A stretch of DNA of 64,000 nucleotides, taken from positions 1 through 64,000 of the forward strand of contig LNEO01000254.1 in assembly GCA_001465015.1 (NCBI GenBank). Reading direction: 5' to 3'. The notes below the pieces were generated by a model. That model was not told the DNA's origin. It ran no database searches and was given only the letters and a program-made list of their open reading frames with translations. Made by a program: the position numbers and the translations under genes. Numbering within the stretch: the first letter of the stretch is position 1; every line of letters begins with the position of its first letter. Origin of the DNA: Deltaproteobacteria bacterium Ga0077539. GTDB taxonomy: Bacteria; Myxococcota_A; Polyangia; Polyangiales; Ga0077539. This document shows positions 7,394 to 15,874 of this stretch, piece after piece.

Positions 7394-9109
7394 GTGACCG
7401 CAGCAAACGCCGCACAGAACGCCCCGTGGTCTCTCTCGCTCGGCCGCTACGAGCTTCGCTTTCGACTGGCGACCGGCGGGATGGCCTCGGTGTACCTCGC
7501 CAAAGCGCGAGGCCACGCGGCGTTCGAGAAGTGGGTCGCGGTGAAGGTGATCTCGCCGCAGCTGGCGTCGGACCGCTCGTTCGTGAAGATGTTTCTCGAC
7601 GAGGCTCGGCTCGTCGCGCGGCTCAACCACCCGAACATCTGCGCGGTCCTGGATTTCGGCGAGGCAGACTCGACCTACTTCCTCACGATGGAGTACCTGC
7701 ACGGCGAGTCGCTGAGCACGCTCATCAAGAGCGCGCTCAGCGTCGGCGCGCCGCTGCCGGTCACTGTCGCCTGCCGGATCGTCGCGGACGCCGCGCGAGG
7801 ACTGCACGCTGCCCACGAGCTCAAGCTCGCCGATGGCAGGTTGGCCAACGTCGTTCATCGCGACGTCTCGCCGCAGAACATTTTCGTCCTCTATGACGGC
7901 GTGACGAAGGTCGTCGACTTCGGCATCGCGCGCTCGGTCGATCGCACCGCGGAGCGAACGTCGACCGGGATGATCAAAGGCAAGCTCGCGTACATGGCGC
8001 CCGAGCAGCTGCGCGGCCTCGAGCCCGATCGGCGCATCGATGTCTTCGCGCTCGGCGTCGTGCTCTGGGAGTGCGTCACCGGCAAACGCCTCTTTCAAAA
8101 GGGAACAGAGGCCGCCACGATGTGCGCGGTGCTTCAGGACCCGATCCCCGCAGCCTCGAGCCTCGCGCCAGGGATCCCTCCAGAGCTCGACGCCATCCTC
8201 ACGCGCGCGCTCGACCGCAACCCCGACGAGCGCCTGCAGACCGCTGGAGAGCTCGCGAGGGAGCTCGATCGCTTCATCGCTTCACGGGGCGTCGCCGTCG
8301 GCCCCGACGAGGTCGGCGATGTGATGCGCTCGCACTTTCAAGCGCGAATCGATCAGAGAGAGAAGCTCCTCAACGCGCCCAGCGACGAGCGCGCCCCGTC
8401 GCCGAAGGCCGAGTCGAGCGCCGTCGCCGACGCCTTCGGCAACCGAGACACTGTGCTGCCCGGCAGCGGCGAGTCGGCGGACGAAAACGAGTCTCCGAGC
8501 GACCCGATGGGCGACGTCGACCCCGAGTCGCGCTCGGCCGTCGCGCGCAAGCCGCAGCCCACGCAGACGAGCTACGGCCACGATGGCCCGCTCGCCTTCG
8601 GCCCACAGCCGACCCCGTCGATGCCGGTGCACGAGTTCGCCGGCGCTCCGCCGAGCGAGCAAGGCGCGCGCAAGAGCCGCGTCGCGCTCGTGGCCATCGC
8701 CGTCGCCCTCCCCTTGCTCGGCGCGCTCGTCGCGGTCGCCGCACAGCGCGCGGCGAGCACACAACCCGCGCCCTTCGTCGTCGTCAATCCGCCGACGAAC
8801 GCGCCGTCGCCTCCCGCGCAAGCCGTCGCTCCACCGACGCAAGCGTCGCCCCAGCAGTTCGCGCTCCCGACGCCGATTCAGCCGATGCAGCTGGCACAAC
8901 CCGCGCTGGCGCCACAGCCCGCGCCCACCGCGGCGCCCGTCGCGGCGCAGACGCCGGTGGCCCCGAGCCGCGATCCCGGCCGACGCCGGAGCGGCTCGAC
9001 CCCAGCCACGCGCGGCGGCACACAAAGCGAACAACCGCCGGAGCGCGGCGCGGCACCGAGCGGCCGCACGACGGGCGTCCGCGCGGCGACCAACTTCGAA
9101 ACCCTTTGA
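7394..9109 (+). CDS. Transmembrane Hanks-type Ser/Thr protein kinase
   Basis: Myxobacterial-type receptor kinase, 571 residues. The catalytic domain spans about 16-285: glycine loop LATGGMASVYLA at 25-36, VAVK with catalytic Lys51, HRDVSPQN at 155-162, DFG at 175-177 and APEQ with FALGVVLWE after it. A linker of about 130 residues leads to one membrane segment (VALVAIAVALPLLGALVAVA, about 435-455), then a Pro/Ala/Gln-rich periplasmic tail with no recognised sensor fold. GTG 7394 has a GGAGGA Shine-Dalgarno 11 bases upstream, better than an in-frame GTG at 7352. The following TPR/PEGA gene starts 14 bases after its stop, so they are probably co-expressed; substrates are unknown. Confidence 0.93.
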   Translation: MTAANAAQNAPWSLSLGRYELRFRLATGGMASVYLAKARGHAAFEKWVAVKVISPQLASDRSFVKMFLDEARLVARLNHPNICAVLDFGEADSTYFLTMEYLHGESLSTLIKSALSVGAPLPVTVACRIVADAARGLHAAHELKLADGRLANVVHRDVSPQNIFVLYDGVTKVVDFGIARSVDRTAERTSTGMIKGKLAYMAPEQLRGLEPDRRIDVFALGVVLWECVTGKRLFQKGTEAATMCAVLQDPIPAASSLAPGIPPELDAILTRALDRNPDERLQTAGELARELDRFIASRGVAVGPDEVGDVMRSHFQARIDQREKLLNAPSDERAPSPKAESSAVADAFGNRDTVLPGSGESADENESPSDPMGDVDPESRSAVARKPQPTQTSYGHDGPLAFGPQPTPSMPVHEFAGAPPSEQGARKSRVALVAIAVALPLLGALVAVAAQRAASTQPAPFVVVNPPTNAPSPPAQAVAPPTQASPQQFALPTPIQPMQLAQPALAPQPAPTAAPVAAQTPVAPSRDPGRRRSGSTPATRGGTQSEQPPERGAAPSGRTTGVRAATNFETL

Positions 9110-9122
9110 TACTCCAAGCCGT

Positions 9123-10070
9123 ATGAATCGTCGCACATCTATTCGAATGGCCTGTGCTCCCGCGGCGTTCGTGGCGGTCGCGCTCCTCGCGCCGATGACG
9201 AGCGTCGCGCAGAGCGCGCCGTCGAGCGACGCGCGCGCGCACTTCGATGCGGGGGTCGCGGCGAGCAACGCGGGGCGCTGGCAGGACGCGCTGCGCGAGT
9301 TCGAGCAGGCGCGGGCGATTCAGGCGACGGCGCCGGTGCTCTACAACCTCGGCCTCGCCCAGCGCGCCGTCGGGCGGATCGGCGATGCGCGCGCGACGTT
9401 TCGAGCGCTCGTCGCGGAGCACGGGGCGAGGCTGTCGGCCGAACGACGCACAGAAATTCAAGGCTATCTCACCGAGGCAGAGAGCACCCTCGCGAGGCTC
9501 GAGCTGACGGTGAGCCCCGAGCAAGCGACGGTCACGATCGACGGCGCTCCGGCGACGGCGCGCGCGATCGAGCTCGACCCTGGCCGACACGAGATCGTCG
9601 TCGAAGCGCCGGGATTTCGTCGGCAACGGCGAGAGATCGAGCTGCGCCGCGGCGGCAGCGCGATGGTGGATCTGCGCCTCGAGCGCGAAGAGCTCCGTCG
9701 ACGGCTGATCGTCGAGGTCGACCCTTCGATCGCGTCGGTTCGCGTCGATGGTCAGCCGCGCGGAAGCGGCACAGTCGAGCTGCAGCTCGAGCCAGGGACG
9801 CACCAGCTCGAGGTCCAAGCGCCAAGTTATCTGCGGTATCAGCGCAGCGTGCGCATCACCGACGCCGACGTGCGGCTGCGCGTCGCGCTCGAGCGCCAGA
9901 GCCCCCAGGGAGGCATCTCGCCCCTGGTGTGGGTCGGCGTCGGGGTCGGCGCCGCCGCGGTGATCGGCTCTGCGATCGCGCTCGGCGTGGTGCTGGGGAC
10001 GACCCGCGAAGATCCGTACCGAGGCAGCTGGGACACCGTCGCGCAGGCGCTGTCGGGAGCCGTCCGATGA
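9123..10070 (+). CDS. TPR and PEGA-domain exported protein
   Basis: A 315-residue protein with an N-terminal signal peptide (cleavage near AQSAP, residue 30), TPR-like helices (ARAHFDAGVAASNAGRWQDA and VLYNLGLAQRAVGRIGDA), then two PEGA beta-sandwich repeats: one around TVTIDGAP...IELDPGRHEIVVEAPG and one around SVRVDGQPRG...LEPGTHQLEVQAPSY. A C-terminal hydrophobic segment (about 275-300) may anchor it in the membrane. PEGA domains are common in surface proteins of myxobacteria and often sit beside Ser/Thr kinases. A GATACT -10-like box overlaps the kinase stop 9 bases before the ATG. Its stop overlaps the next gene start (ATGA). Confidence 0.85.
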   Translation: MNRRTSIRMACAPAAFVAVALLAPMTSVAQSAPSSDARAHFDAGVAASNAGRWQDALREFEQARAIQATAPVLYNLGLAQRAVGRIGDARATFRALVAEHGARLSAERRTEIQGYLTEAESTLARLELTVSPEQATVTIDGAPATARAIELDPGRHEIVVEAPGFRRQRREIELRRGGSAMVDLRLEREELRRRLIVEVDPSIASVRVDGQPRGSGTVELQLEPGTHQLEVQAPSYLRYQRSVRITDADVRLRVALERQSPQGGISPLVWVGVGVGAAAVIGSAIALGVVLGTTREDPYRGSWDTVAQALSGAVR

Positions 10071-12112
10071 CGAGAAGACCTTCAGCGCTCGCGACGGTGG
10101 CGCTCGCGGCGGCGCTCGCGAGCTGCAGGGCGCCGCGCACCGAGATCGTGCTGCGCGTCGACACGGACATGACGCAGGGGCCTGGCGCGACGCTGACGGC
10201 GGTTCGCGTCGAGGTGAGTCGCCCGTTGAACGGCGAGCAGCTCACGACGTTTCGCAGGCAGTTCGTGCTCCGAGGCGACCCGATGTCGCCGTTTCTGCCG
10301 GCGGACATGGGAATTCTCCCACGCGAAAACGACGTCACGACGCCCATCACCGTCGTGGTCGCCGCGATGCAAGGTGACACCGAGCTCTTCTCGACGAGCT
10401 CGACCGTGACCTTCGAGCGCGACCGCACGACGCAGCTCGACGTCTTTCTCGCGGACCGCTGTCGCGAGGCGACCTCGCGCATGTGCCCCACGGGCTTCAC
10501 CTGCGGGCGCTCTGGCTGCGAACCGGTCACGCGGCCGAGGCTCCCGACCTTCGAGCCGCCCGACGGCGGCGCATCGACGGACGCCCGACCGACGGACACC
10601 GGCGCAGACACGGGCGTCGTCGAGCTGGACGCCACGGTCGGGGACACCGGCGTCGTGATCGACACAGGAATTCAAGAAGACGCGATCGTCCAAGGCGACA
10701 CGGGCGTTTCGATGGACACGGGCATTTCGATGGACACCGGCGTTTTGATGGACACCGGTATTCGAACAGACACGGGCGTGCCCATGGACGTGCGCACGGA
10801 CACGGGCGTCGGTCCTTCGGGCAACTGTGGACCGTTCAGCTTTGCTCCAAGTGGCGCGCTCGGCGCGCTCACCCTCGGCGCAGGTGTCAGCACGCTCAGC
10901 ACGACCACTGGCCAGCTCACGGGCGCCACGACGATGAGCTACACGCCGACCGAAGTGGATCAGGGACGCGTCGGTACGCCGCGCATCGCCGTCTTCGATT
11001 TCACGTCGATCGTGGTTCCGACGGGCGCGACGCTGCGAATCGTGGGCGCTCGCGTCGCAGCGCTGCTCAGCACCGGCGACGTCTCGATCCTCGGGACGAT
11101 CGACCTCAACGGCGGGCAAGGCGTGAGCGGCATGCCGAACATGCCAGGCGCTGGCGGCATCGGCGGCGCCGGCGGATTCTCTGGCGGAACCATCTCCGGT
11201 GGCTGCGCGAGCGGCTCCGGCAACGGGCAAGGCCCCGGTCGAGGCGGCGTCGGCGCCTGTGGCGGAACAGGTGGTCGCGGAGGGGACGCCACTGGCAGCG
11301 CTGGCGCTGGCGGCGGCGGCGGCGGCGGAGGCTGCGGCGGCGGCGGCGGCGCGGGTGGCTCCCACGCAACTGCGGGCAACCCTGGCAGCGAAGGAAGCGC
11401 TCCGAGCATGACGAGCGGCAGCGTGGGCACGGGCTCCGGCGCTGGCGCGGGAGGCATGAGCTGCTCGGGCACGACGCCGGGCGGGGCGATGACGGGACTC
11501 GCGTTCGACTCGAGCCTGTTTCCAATCCAGGGTGGATCGGGCGGCGGCTGCGGGGGCTTTGGAGGGTTTCAGGGCTTCGGTGGACGCGGCGCCGGCACGG
11601 GCGGCGGCGCAGGAGGAGCAGGAGGCTTCTCGGGCGGCGGCGGCGGCGGCGGCGGCGGCGGGAGCTCGGCCGCGAGCGTCGAGCTCCGCGGACAGATTCG
11701 CGCCGCGGGCGGGCTGGGCGGCGCAGGGTCGGGCATCGGCGTTCCCGCGATGGGGACCAGTGCGTCGTTCACGGGAAGCGCCGCGTTCGGCGGCGGCGGC
11801 GCGGGTGCATCGGGCGCTGGCGCTGGCGGCGGCGGCGGCGCGGGAGGCGCGGTGTTCATCGTCGCGCGATCCGTGGATTTCACCGGTACGCTCGACGCCG
11901 CTGGCGGCCTCGGCGGCGGCGGATTCAGCGTCGCTTTGTCCGGCGCGTTCGGCGGAACCGGTCGCAACGGCGGCAGCTCTGGCGGGCGCGGAGGAAACAA
12001 CGGCACCGGCGGCAGCGGTGGTGATGGCGGGCGCGGCGGGATCCGCGTGATCGCACCAGTATTCAACAATTCAGGCGTCGTGCGCGGGATGCTCCGCCAC
12101 GACGCGATGTAA
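10067..12112 (+). CDS. Gly-rich lipoprotein with Asp-Thr-Gly repeats
   Basis: A 681-residue exported lipoprotein (lipobox ALASC, Cys about 20). Three parts follow: an N-terminal beta-rich region (20-165) ending in a Cys-containing CPTGFTCGRSGC; a linker (about 175-250) of repeated DTGV/MDTG units (SMDTGISMDTGVLMDTG) that may bind calcium or serve as a flexible stalk; and a C-terminal region of about 430 residues extremely rich in Gly, with short VSILGTIDLNGGQG and VDFTGTLDAAGGLGGGG motifs like a glycine-loop beta-helix. It overlaps the TPR/PEGA gene by ATGA. The composition suggests a surface structural or adhesive protein; no enzyme motif is seen. Confidence 0.8.
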   Translation: MTRRPSALATVALAAALASCRAPRTEIVLRVDTDMTQGPGATLTAVRVEVSRPLNGEQLTTFRRQFVLRGDPMSPFLPADMGILPRENDVTTPITVVVAAMQGDTELFSTSSTVTFERDRTTQLDVFLADRCREATSRMCPTGFTCGRSGCEPVTRPRLPTFEPPDGGASTDARPTDTGADTGVVELDATVGDTGVVIDTGIQEDAIVQGDTGVSMDTGISMDTGVLMDTGIRTDTGVPMDVRTDTGVGPSGNCGPFSFAPSGALGALTLGAGVSTLSTTTGQLTGATTMSYTPTEVDQGRVGTPRIAVFDFTSIVVPTGATLRIVGARVAALLSTGDVSILGTIDLNGGQGVSGMPNMPGAGGIGGAGGFSGGTISGGCASGSGNGQGPGRGGVGACGGTGGRGGDATGSAGAGGGGGGGGCGGGGGAGGSHATAGNPGSEGSAPSMTSGSVGTGSGAGAGGMSCSGTTPGGAMTGLAFDSSLFPIQGGSGGGCGGFGGFQGFGGRGAGTGGGAGGAGGFSGGGGGGGGGGSSAASVELRGQIRAAGGLGGAGSGIGVPAMGTSASFTGSAAFGGGGAGASGAGAGGGGGAGGAVFIVARSVDFTGTLDAAGGLGGGGFSVALSGAFGGTGRNGGSSGGRGGNNGTGGSGGDGGRGGIRVIAPVFNNSGVVRGMLRHDAM

Positions 12113-12131
12113 TCGAGACGGAGGAGAGCGC

Positions 12132-13250
12132 GTGCTGGACGGACAGTTCACGTTGGGCGTCGAAGAAGAGTTTCAGATCGTCCACCCCGAGACGCGCGAG
12201 CTTCGCTCGTATGTCTCCAAGATCATGGAGGAGCGCGACAAGACCATCTTGCGAGAGCGCGTCCGCGCAGAGATGCACCAGTCCATGGTCGAGACGGGCA
12301 CTGGCATCTGCAAGGACGTCGATGCGGTTCGAGCCGAGCTGGTCGAGATGCGCTGCGAGCTCGACAAGCTCGCGCGCAAGGGCGGTCTCCGCATCATCGC
12401 CGCGAGCACCCACCCGATCTCCGACTGGAAGACGCAAGAGATCACCGCGGACCAGCGGTACGACAAGATCGTCGAGGACCTTCAGGACGTCGCCCGCGCG
12501 AACCTGGTCTTCGGGCTGCACGTGCACGTCGGCATCAAGGACAAGAACGTGGCGATGGCCCTGGCCAACCAGGTCCGTTACTTCTTGCCGCACCTGCTCG
12601 CGCTCTCGACGAGCTCGCCGTTCTGGCTCGGGCGCATGACGGGGCTCAAGTCCACGCGATGCGAGATCTTCAAGCGCTTTCCGCGCACCGGGATTCCGGG
12701 GGTGTTCGAGTCGTACGGAGCGTTCGAAGACTACGTGAAGCTGCTCGTTCAGACGGGCTGTATCGATAACGCGAAGAAGATCTGGTGGGACGTCCGCGTG
12801 CATCCGTTCTTCGACACTGTCGAAGTTCGTATCTGCGATATGCCGACGCACATCGAGCACACGATCGCGCTGGTGGCGCTCATTCAGGCGCTGTTCGGCC
12901 AGCTCTACCTGCTCTATCGACGCAACATGGCGTGGCGCACGTACTCGGGCGCGCTGATCGACGAGAACAAGTGGCGCGCGGTGCGCTACGGCATCGACGG
13001 CAAGCTCATCGATTTCGGAAAGCAAGCCGAGGTGCCCGCGCGCGAGCTCGTCCACGAGCTCATCGATTTCGTCAGCGAGGCCTCGGGCATCTTCGGCACG
13101 CGCAAGTCCGTCGACGCCGTCAAAGAGATCCTCCGCGTCGGGACGAGCGCCGACACGCAGGTGGAGGTCTTCAAGAAGGCCGGCAACAACCCCAAGGCGG
13201 TCGTCGACTGGCTCATCGCCGAGACGATGCGCGATCTGCCGAGGACCTGA
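12132..13250 (+). CDS. ybdK: Carboxylate-amine ligase, GCS2 family (YbdK-like)
   Basis: ATP-dependent carboxylate-amine ligase of the glutamate-cysteine ligase type 2 superfamily, 372 residues. Family signatures are the opening LGVEEEFQIV (8-17), EMHQSMVETGTGIC with conserved Glu/Met contacts, ASTHPISDW, the metal-binding HVHVGIKD, and R.ICDMPTHIEH near the centre. YbdK has weak gamma-glutamylcysteine synthetase activity in E. coli; the physiological substrate here cannot be read from sequence. A GTG start at 12132 follows a GGAGGAGAG Shine-Dalgarno. It stands alone, convergent with the sirtuin gene across a strong hairpin. Confidence 0.9.
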   Translation: MLDGQFTLGVEEEFQIVHPETRELRSYVSKIMEERDKTILRERVRAEMHQSMVETGTGICKDVDAVRAELVEMRCELDKLARKGGLRIIAASTHPISDWKTQEITADQRYDKIVEDLQDVARANLVFGLHVHVGIKDKNVAMALANQVRYFLPHLLALSTSSPFWLGRMTGLKSTRCEIFKRFPRTGIPGVFESYGAFEDYVKLLVQTGCIDNAKKIWWDVRVHPFFDTVEVRICDMPTHIEHTIALVALIQALFGQLYLLYRRNMAWRTYSGALIDENKWRAVRYGIDGKLIDFGKQAEVPARELVHELIDFVSEASGIFGTRKSVDAVKEILRVGTSADTQVEVFKKAGNNPKAVVDWLIAETMRDLPRT

Positions 13251-13254
13251 GCGA

Positions 13255-13280
13255 CGGCGGAGCTGCTGCGATCTCCGCCG
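13255..13280. terminator. Shared hairpin between convergent ybdK-like and sirtuin genes
   Basis: CGGCGGAG (13255-13262) and CTCCGCCG (13273-13280) form a perfect 8-bp stem with a 10-base loop in the 31-base gap between two convergent stop codons. No T-run follows on either strand. Its position suggests bidirectional termination. Confidence 0.45.
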
Positions 13281-13281
13281 C

Positions 13282-14028
13282 TCAGCGCACGTGAAAGAGC
13301 TCGGGCAACACCGAGCCGCTCTTTCCCTGAATCCAGCGGTGAAACTGCGATCCGTTGTCCGCGGGGTCCGCGTTGATGAGCACCGTGTGCGCGCCGAACC
13401 GTCGCGCGTTGTTCACGAAGCCCGCCGCGGGATACACCGCCCCCGACGTCCCTGCGGCGATGAACAACAGCTTGGGTGCGTTGCTCATGAACCGCGAGAT
13501 ACGGTGGAGGTCTCGCGGGTCGAGCATCTCGCCGAACCACACGATGTGCGGGCGGAGCACGCCGAACTCGCCGCGCTCGGCGCAGCTGCCGCAGCCGGGA
13601 ACCTCGTTGTCCGCGTACACGACGTCGTCGTCAAAGGGGTCGCGCTCGCAGAACGCGCAGCGCGTTTTGAATAGACTCCCATGAATTTCGACGACGCGCT
13701 TGGACCCCGCGCGGCCGTGCAGGCCGTCGACGTTCTGCGTCGCGAGCAGAAAGCGATCGCCCAGCTTCTCTTCGAGCGCGCGCAGCGCGTGGTGCCCAGG
13801 GTTGGGATCGACCGTCTTGGCCTTCGCGCGGCGCTCTGAATAGAACCGCCACACGAGCGAAGGGTCCGCGGCGAACCCCTCGGGCGACGCGACGTCTTCG
13901 ATCTTGTGGTTCTCCCACAGCCCGTCGGGCGACGCGCGAAACGTCGGAATCCCGCTCTCGGCGCTCACGCCGGCGCCGGTCAGCACCAGCACCCACGTGT
14001 CGCTGTCGATCTCGATCCTGTCACTCAC
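13282..14028 (-). CDS. cobB: NAD-dependent protein deacylase (sirtuin, SIRT5/CobB class)
   Basis: Sir2-family enzyme, 248 residues, that removes acyl groups from lysine using NAD+. All hallmarks are present: GAGVSAESGIPTFR (18-31), TQNVDGLH (97-104), catalytic His116 in EIHG, and a zinc ribbon with Cys124/127 and Cys146/149. Tyr63 and Arg66 form the YxxR pair that in SIRT5 and CobB selects succinyl, malonyl or glutaryl lysine, so desuccinylase activity is expected. The gene starts 7 bases after the tetR stop, implying co-transcription and probable control by that regulator. Confidence 0.94.
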   Translation of the reverse strand: MSDRIEIDSDTWVLVLTGAGVSAESGIPTFRASPDGLWENHKIEDVASPEGFAADPSLVWRFYSERRAKAKTVDPNPGHHALRALEEKLGDRFLLATQNVDGLHGRAGSKRVVEIHGSLFKTRCAFCERDPFDDDVVYADNEVPGCGSCAERGEFGVLRPHIVWFGEMLDPRDLHRISRFMSNAPKLLFIAAGTSGAVYPAAGFVNNARRFGAHTVLINADPADNGSQFHRWIQGKSGSVLPELFHVR

Positions 14029-14035
14029 GATGGCG

Positions 14036-14692
14036 CTACTCCGCTGCGAGACCCTTTAGCAGCGCCGAGAGCGAATGCTCGAACTCGCGTTCGAATTCGA
14101 CCCGCATCGGCGCCATGTCGGGCTCGGCGAGCGCGCGCTGAACGGCCGGCGCCGCCTCGGCCATCGCCCACAACCCTGTCAGCAACGAGCGCATGTAGAA
14201 GAGCGCCTTGACGCCGCCGCCCTTCGCGACGAACGGCAGCAGCGCTTCGAGTCGCGCCCCTGTCGCGATCGTCCGGGCCGCCAGCCGCTTCTCGAACGCC
14301 GCGATCACGGCGTCGTCCGCGTTGTGCTCGAGCGTCGAGTGCAGTCGACCGAGCAGTCGAATCATGAGCTTGCGCAGCAGCACCGTCGACACGAGCGTCG
14401 AGGTCACGCGCTGCACCGTCCACTTGCCGCTCTGGTCCAGCTCGGCGTCGACCGCGTCGAACCATGCCTCCAGCTCGCCCTCGAGCACCGCGAGCTCGAG
14501 CGCCTCTCTCGTCGCGAAGTAGAGAAACACCGTCCCTTTCGCGACGCCGGCGCGCTCGGCGACCTCGGCGATCGTCGTGTCGAGCCGCGGCGAGCGCTCG
14601 AGCAACGCGCGCGCAGCCTTCGTGATCGCCTCGCGCCGCTGTTGCTTGTCTTCTTCTCGTCGCGCGCGCTGCTTGAGCACCATCCGTCCCAC
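14036..14692 (-). CDS. TetR family transcriptional regulator
   Basis: A 218-residue repressor-type regulator. The N-terminal helix-turn-helix is clear: ITKAARALLER, then TTIAEVAERAGVAKGTVFLYF (split here as helix 2 and the recognition helix GVAKGTVFLYFATRE at about 49-63). The C-terminal ligand domain is not assignable. It heads a tight pair with the sirtuin gene and is divergent from a DUF4349 lipoprotein gene. Two palindromes in the divergent region (14706-14720 and 14737-14755) are good operator candidates, so it probably controls itself and perhaps the neighbouring lipoprotein. Confidence 0.9.
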   Translation of the reverse strand: MGRMVLKQRARREEDKQQRREAITKAARALLERSPRLDTTIAEVAERAGVAKGTVFLYFATREALELAVLEGELEAWFDAVDAELDQSGKWTVQRVTSTLVSTVLLRKLMIRLLGRLHSTLEHNADDAVIAAFEKRLAARTIATGARLEALLPFVAKGGGVKALFYMRSLLTGLWAMAEAAPAVQRALAEPDMAPMRVEFEREFEHSLSALLKGLAAE

Positions 14693-14705
14693 GCTCTCTC
14701 GTCTC

Positions 14706-14720
14706 CCTCGACCGTCGAGG
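14706..14720. promoter_or_regulatory. Perfect palindrome near tetR start
   Basis: CCTCGAC-C-GTCGAGG, a perfect inverted repeat with 7-bp arms, lies 13 bases upstream of the tetR start codon and could be an autoregulatory operator. Confidence 0.4.
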
Positions 14721-14736
14721 AAGGGATCCGCAAATT

Positions 14737-14755
14737 ACCTGACCTCGGGTCACGT
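14737..14755. promoter_or_regulatory. TetR-type operator candidate
   Basis: ACcTGACC-TCG-GGTCAcGT is a 19-bp palindrome with 7 of 8 arm positions paired, in the divergent region between tetR and the DUF4349 lipoprotein gene. Length and symmetry suit a TetR dimer. Confidence 0.45.
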
Positions 14756-14790
14756 TGCTACGCCAGGGAGCGAGAACGATCTCGAAGGAC

Positions 14791-14816
14791 TGTAAGCGCT
14801 GGCTTCGGCCCGCGTT
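14791..14816 (+). promoter_or_regulatory. ECF-type promoter candidate, copy 1
   Basis: TGTAAGCGC, 14 bases, then GTT (14814-14816). The same arrangement occurs before the next lipoprotein gene (15820-15845). Two fixed blocks with constant spacing resemble a promoter read by an extracytoplasmic-function sigma factor. The ATG of the DUF4349 gene is 65 bases further on. Confidence 0.4.
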
Positions 14817-14881
14817 CATGGGGCGTCACGGGACGGCATCCGAGCCTCCCCAACGCCCCTCGAACCTCCCTACGAGTCACC

Positions 14882-15817
14882 ATGCGCTACTCACTGCTCG
14901 CACTTACTCTGTCGCTCTCGTCCCTGGCTGCTTGCGCGGGCGGCCGTTCGATGTCCGCAGCGCGCTCGTACCCAGGGTATTCGATGGCGAGCTCGGCCGC
15001 GGGCTCCGTCGCGAGCGAGCCCTCGAGGGGCTCCGAAAGCACCAGCGTCGATAGCGCTCCATCCGCGGCGCCCGAGGCCGCCGCGCCGACCACGCGCTCG
15101 GAGTCGGTGGGCGGCGCGGCGCGCTTGCTCTCTGTGGCAGCGCGAAACGTGCCTGCGCGCGCAGCGCACGGAAACACCGTTCGAACGACGGCGGTCGCCG
15201 GCAACACCACCGAGGGCTCCAGCGCCGCTGTGCAGCAAGCTCCGGCGCAAGTGCTGCTCATCTACAACGCGCAGCTGGTGGCGCAGGTCGATCACGTGCC
15301 CGCGGGGATCGATCAGGTGATCGAAGCGGCCACGACGATGGGCGGATTCCTCGCGACGAGGACGGACACTTCGGTGACGGTGCGCGTTCCCGTCGGCCGC
15401 TTTCGCGAAGCGCTCGGTCGGGTCGAGTCCTTCTCGACGGTGCTCAATCGCAACGTACAGGCGGAAGACGTCACCGAGCAGTTTCACGACCTCGAGGTGC
15501 GCCTCGCCAACCTCCGCTCGGTGCAGACGCGACTGCAGCAGTTTCTGGCGCGCGCCACCAACGTGACCGAAGCGCTCACCGTCGAGCGCGAGCTCGAGCG
15601 CGTCGGACAGCAGATCGACGAGATCGAAGGCCGCATGCGATTTCTCGGGAACCGAGCCGCCTTCTCGACCATCACCGTGACGCTCATGGCGCGCCCGCAA
15701 GCCAACACCCTCGTCGCGCGAGGCCTGACGCCGATGCACGAGCCGTTGCCCGAGACGTCGCTTCCGTTCGAGGTCCTCGAACAGCTCGGGCTGCCCAGGC
15801 TGCTGCTCTCGCGCTGA
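14882..15817 (+). CDS. DUF4349 lipoprotein
   Basis: A 311-residue lipoprotein (lipobox LAAC, Cys18) followed by a low-complexity Ser/Ala linker to about residue 120, then the DUF4349 domain: a beta-rich part (LLIYNAQLVAQVDHVPAGID, GGFLATRTDTSVTVRVPV) and a coiled coil (about 200-260, VRLANLRSVQTRLQQFLA to QQIDEIEGRMRFL), ending with FSTITVTLMARP. The family's usual C-terminal membrane helix is absent here, so anchoring is by the lipid. Function of the family is not established. The upstream region contains an ECF-like motif shared with the next gene and palindromes likely bound by the divergent TetR. Confidence 0.85.
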   Translation: MRYSLLALTLSLSSLAACAGGRSMSAARSYPGYSMASSAAGSVASEPSRGSESTSVDSAPSAAPEAAAPTTRSESVGGAARLLSVAARNVPARAAHGNTVRTTAVAGNTTEGSSAAVQQAPAQVLLIYNAQLVAQVDHVPAGIDQVIEAATTMGGFLATRTDTSVTVRVPVGRFREALGRVESFSTVLNRNVQAEDVTEQFHDLEVRLANLRSVQTRLQQFLARATNVTEALTVERELERVGQQIDEIEGRMRFLGNRAAFSTITVTLMARPQANTLVARGLTPMHEPLPETSLPFEVLEQLGLPRLLLSR

Positions 15818-15819
15818 GC

Positions 15820-15845
15820 TGTAAGCGCCGGTCGCGTTGCACGTT
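15820..15845 (+). promoter_or_regulatory. ECF-type promoter candidate, copy 2
   Basis: TGTAAGCGC-N14-GTT, identical in blocks and spacing to the element at 14791-14816. It lies 29 bases before the ATG at 15875. Confidence 0.4.
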
Positions 15846-15874
15846 TTCGAGTTCGCTACGGAGTGATCCAAGCC

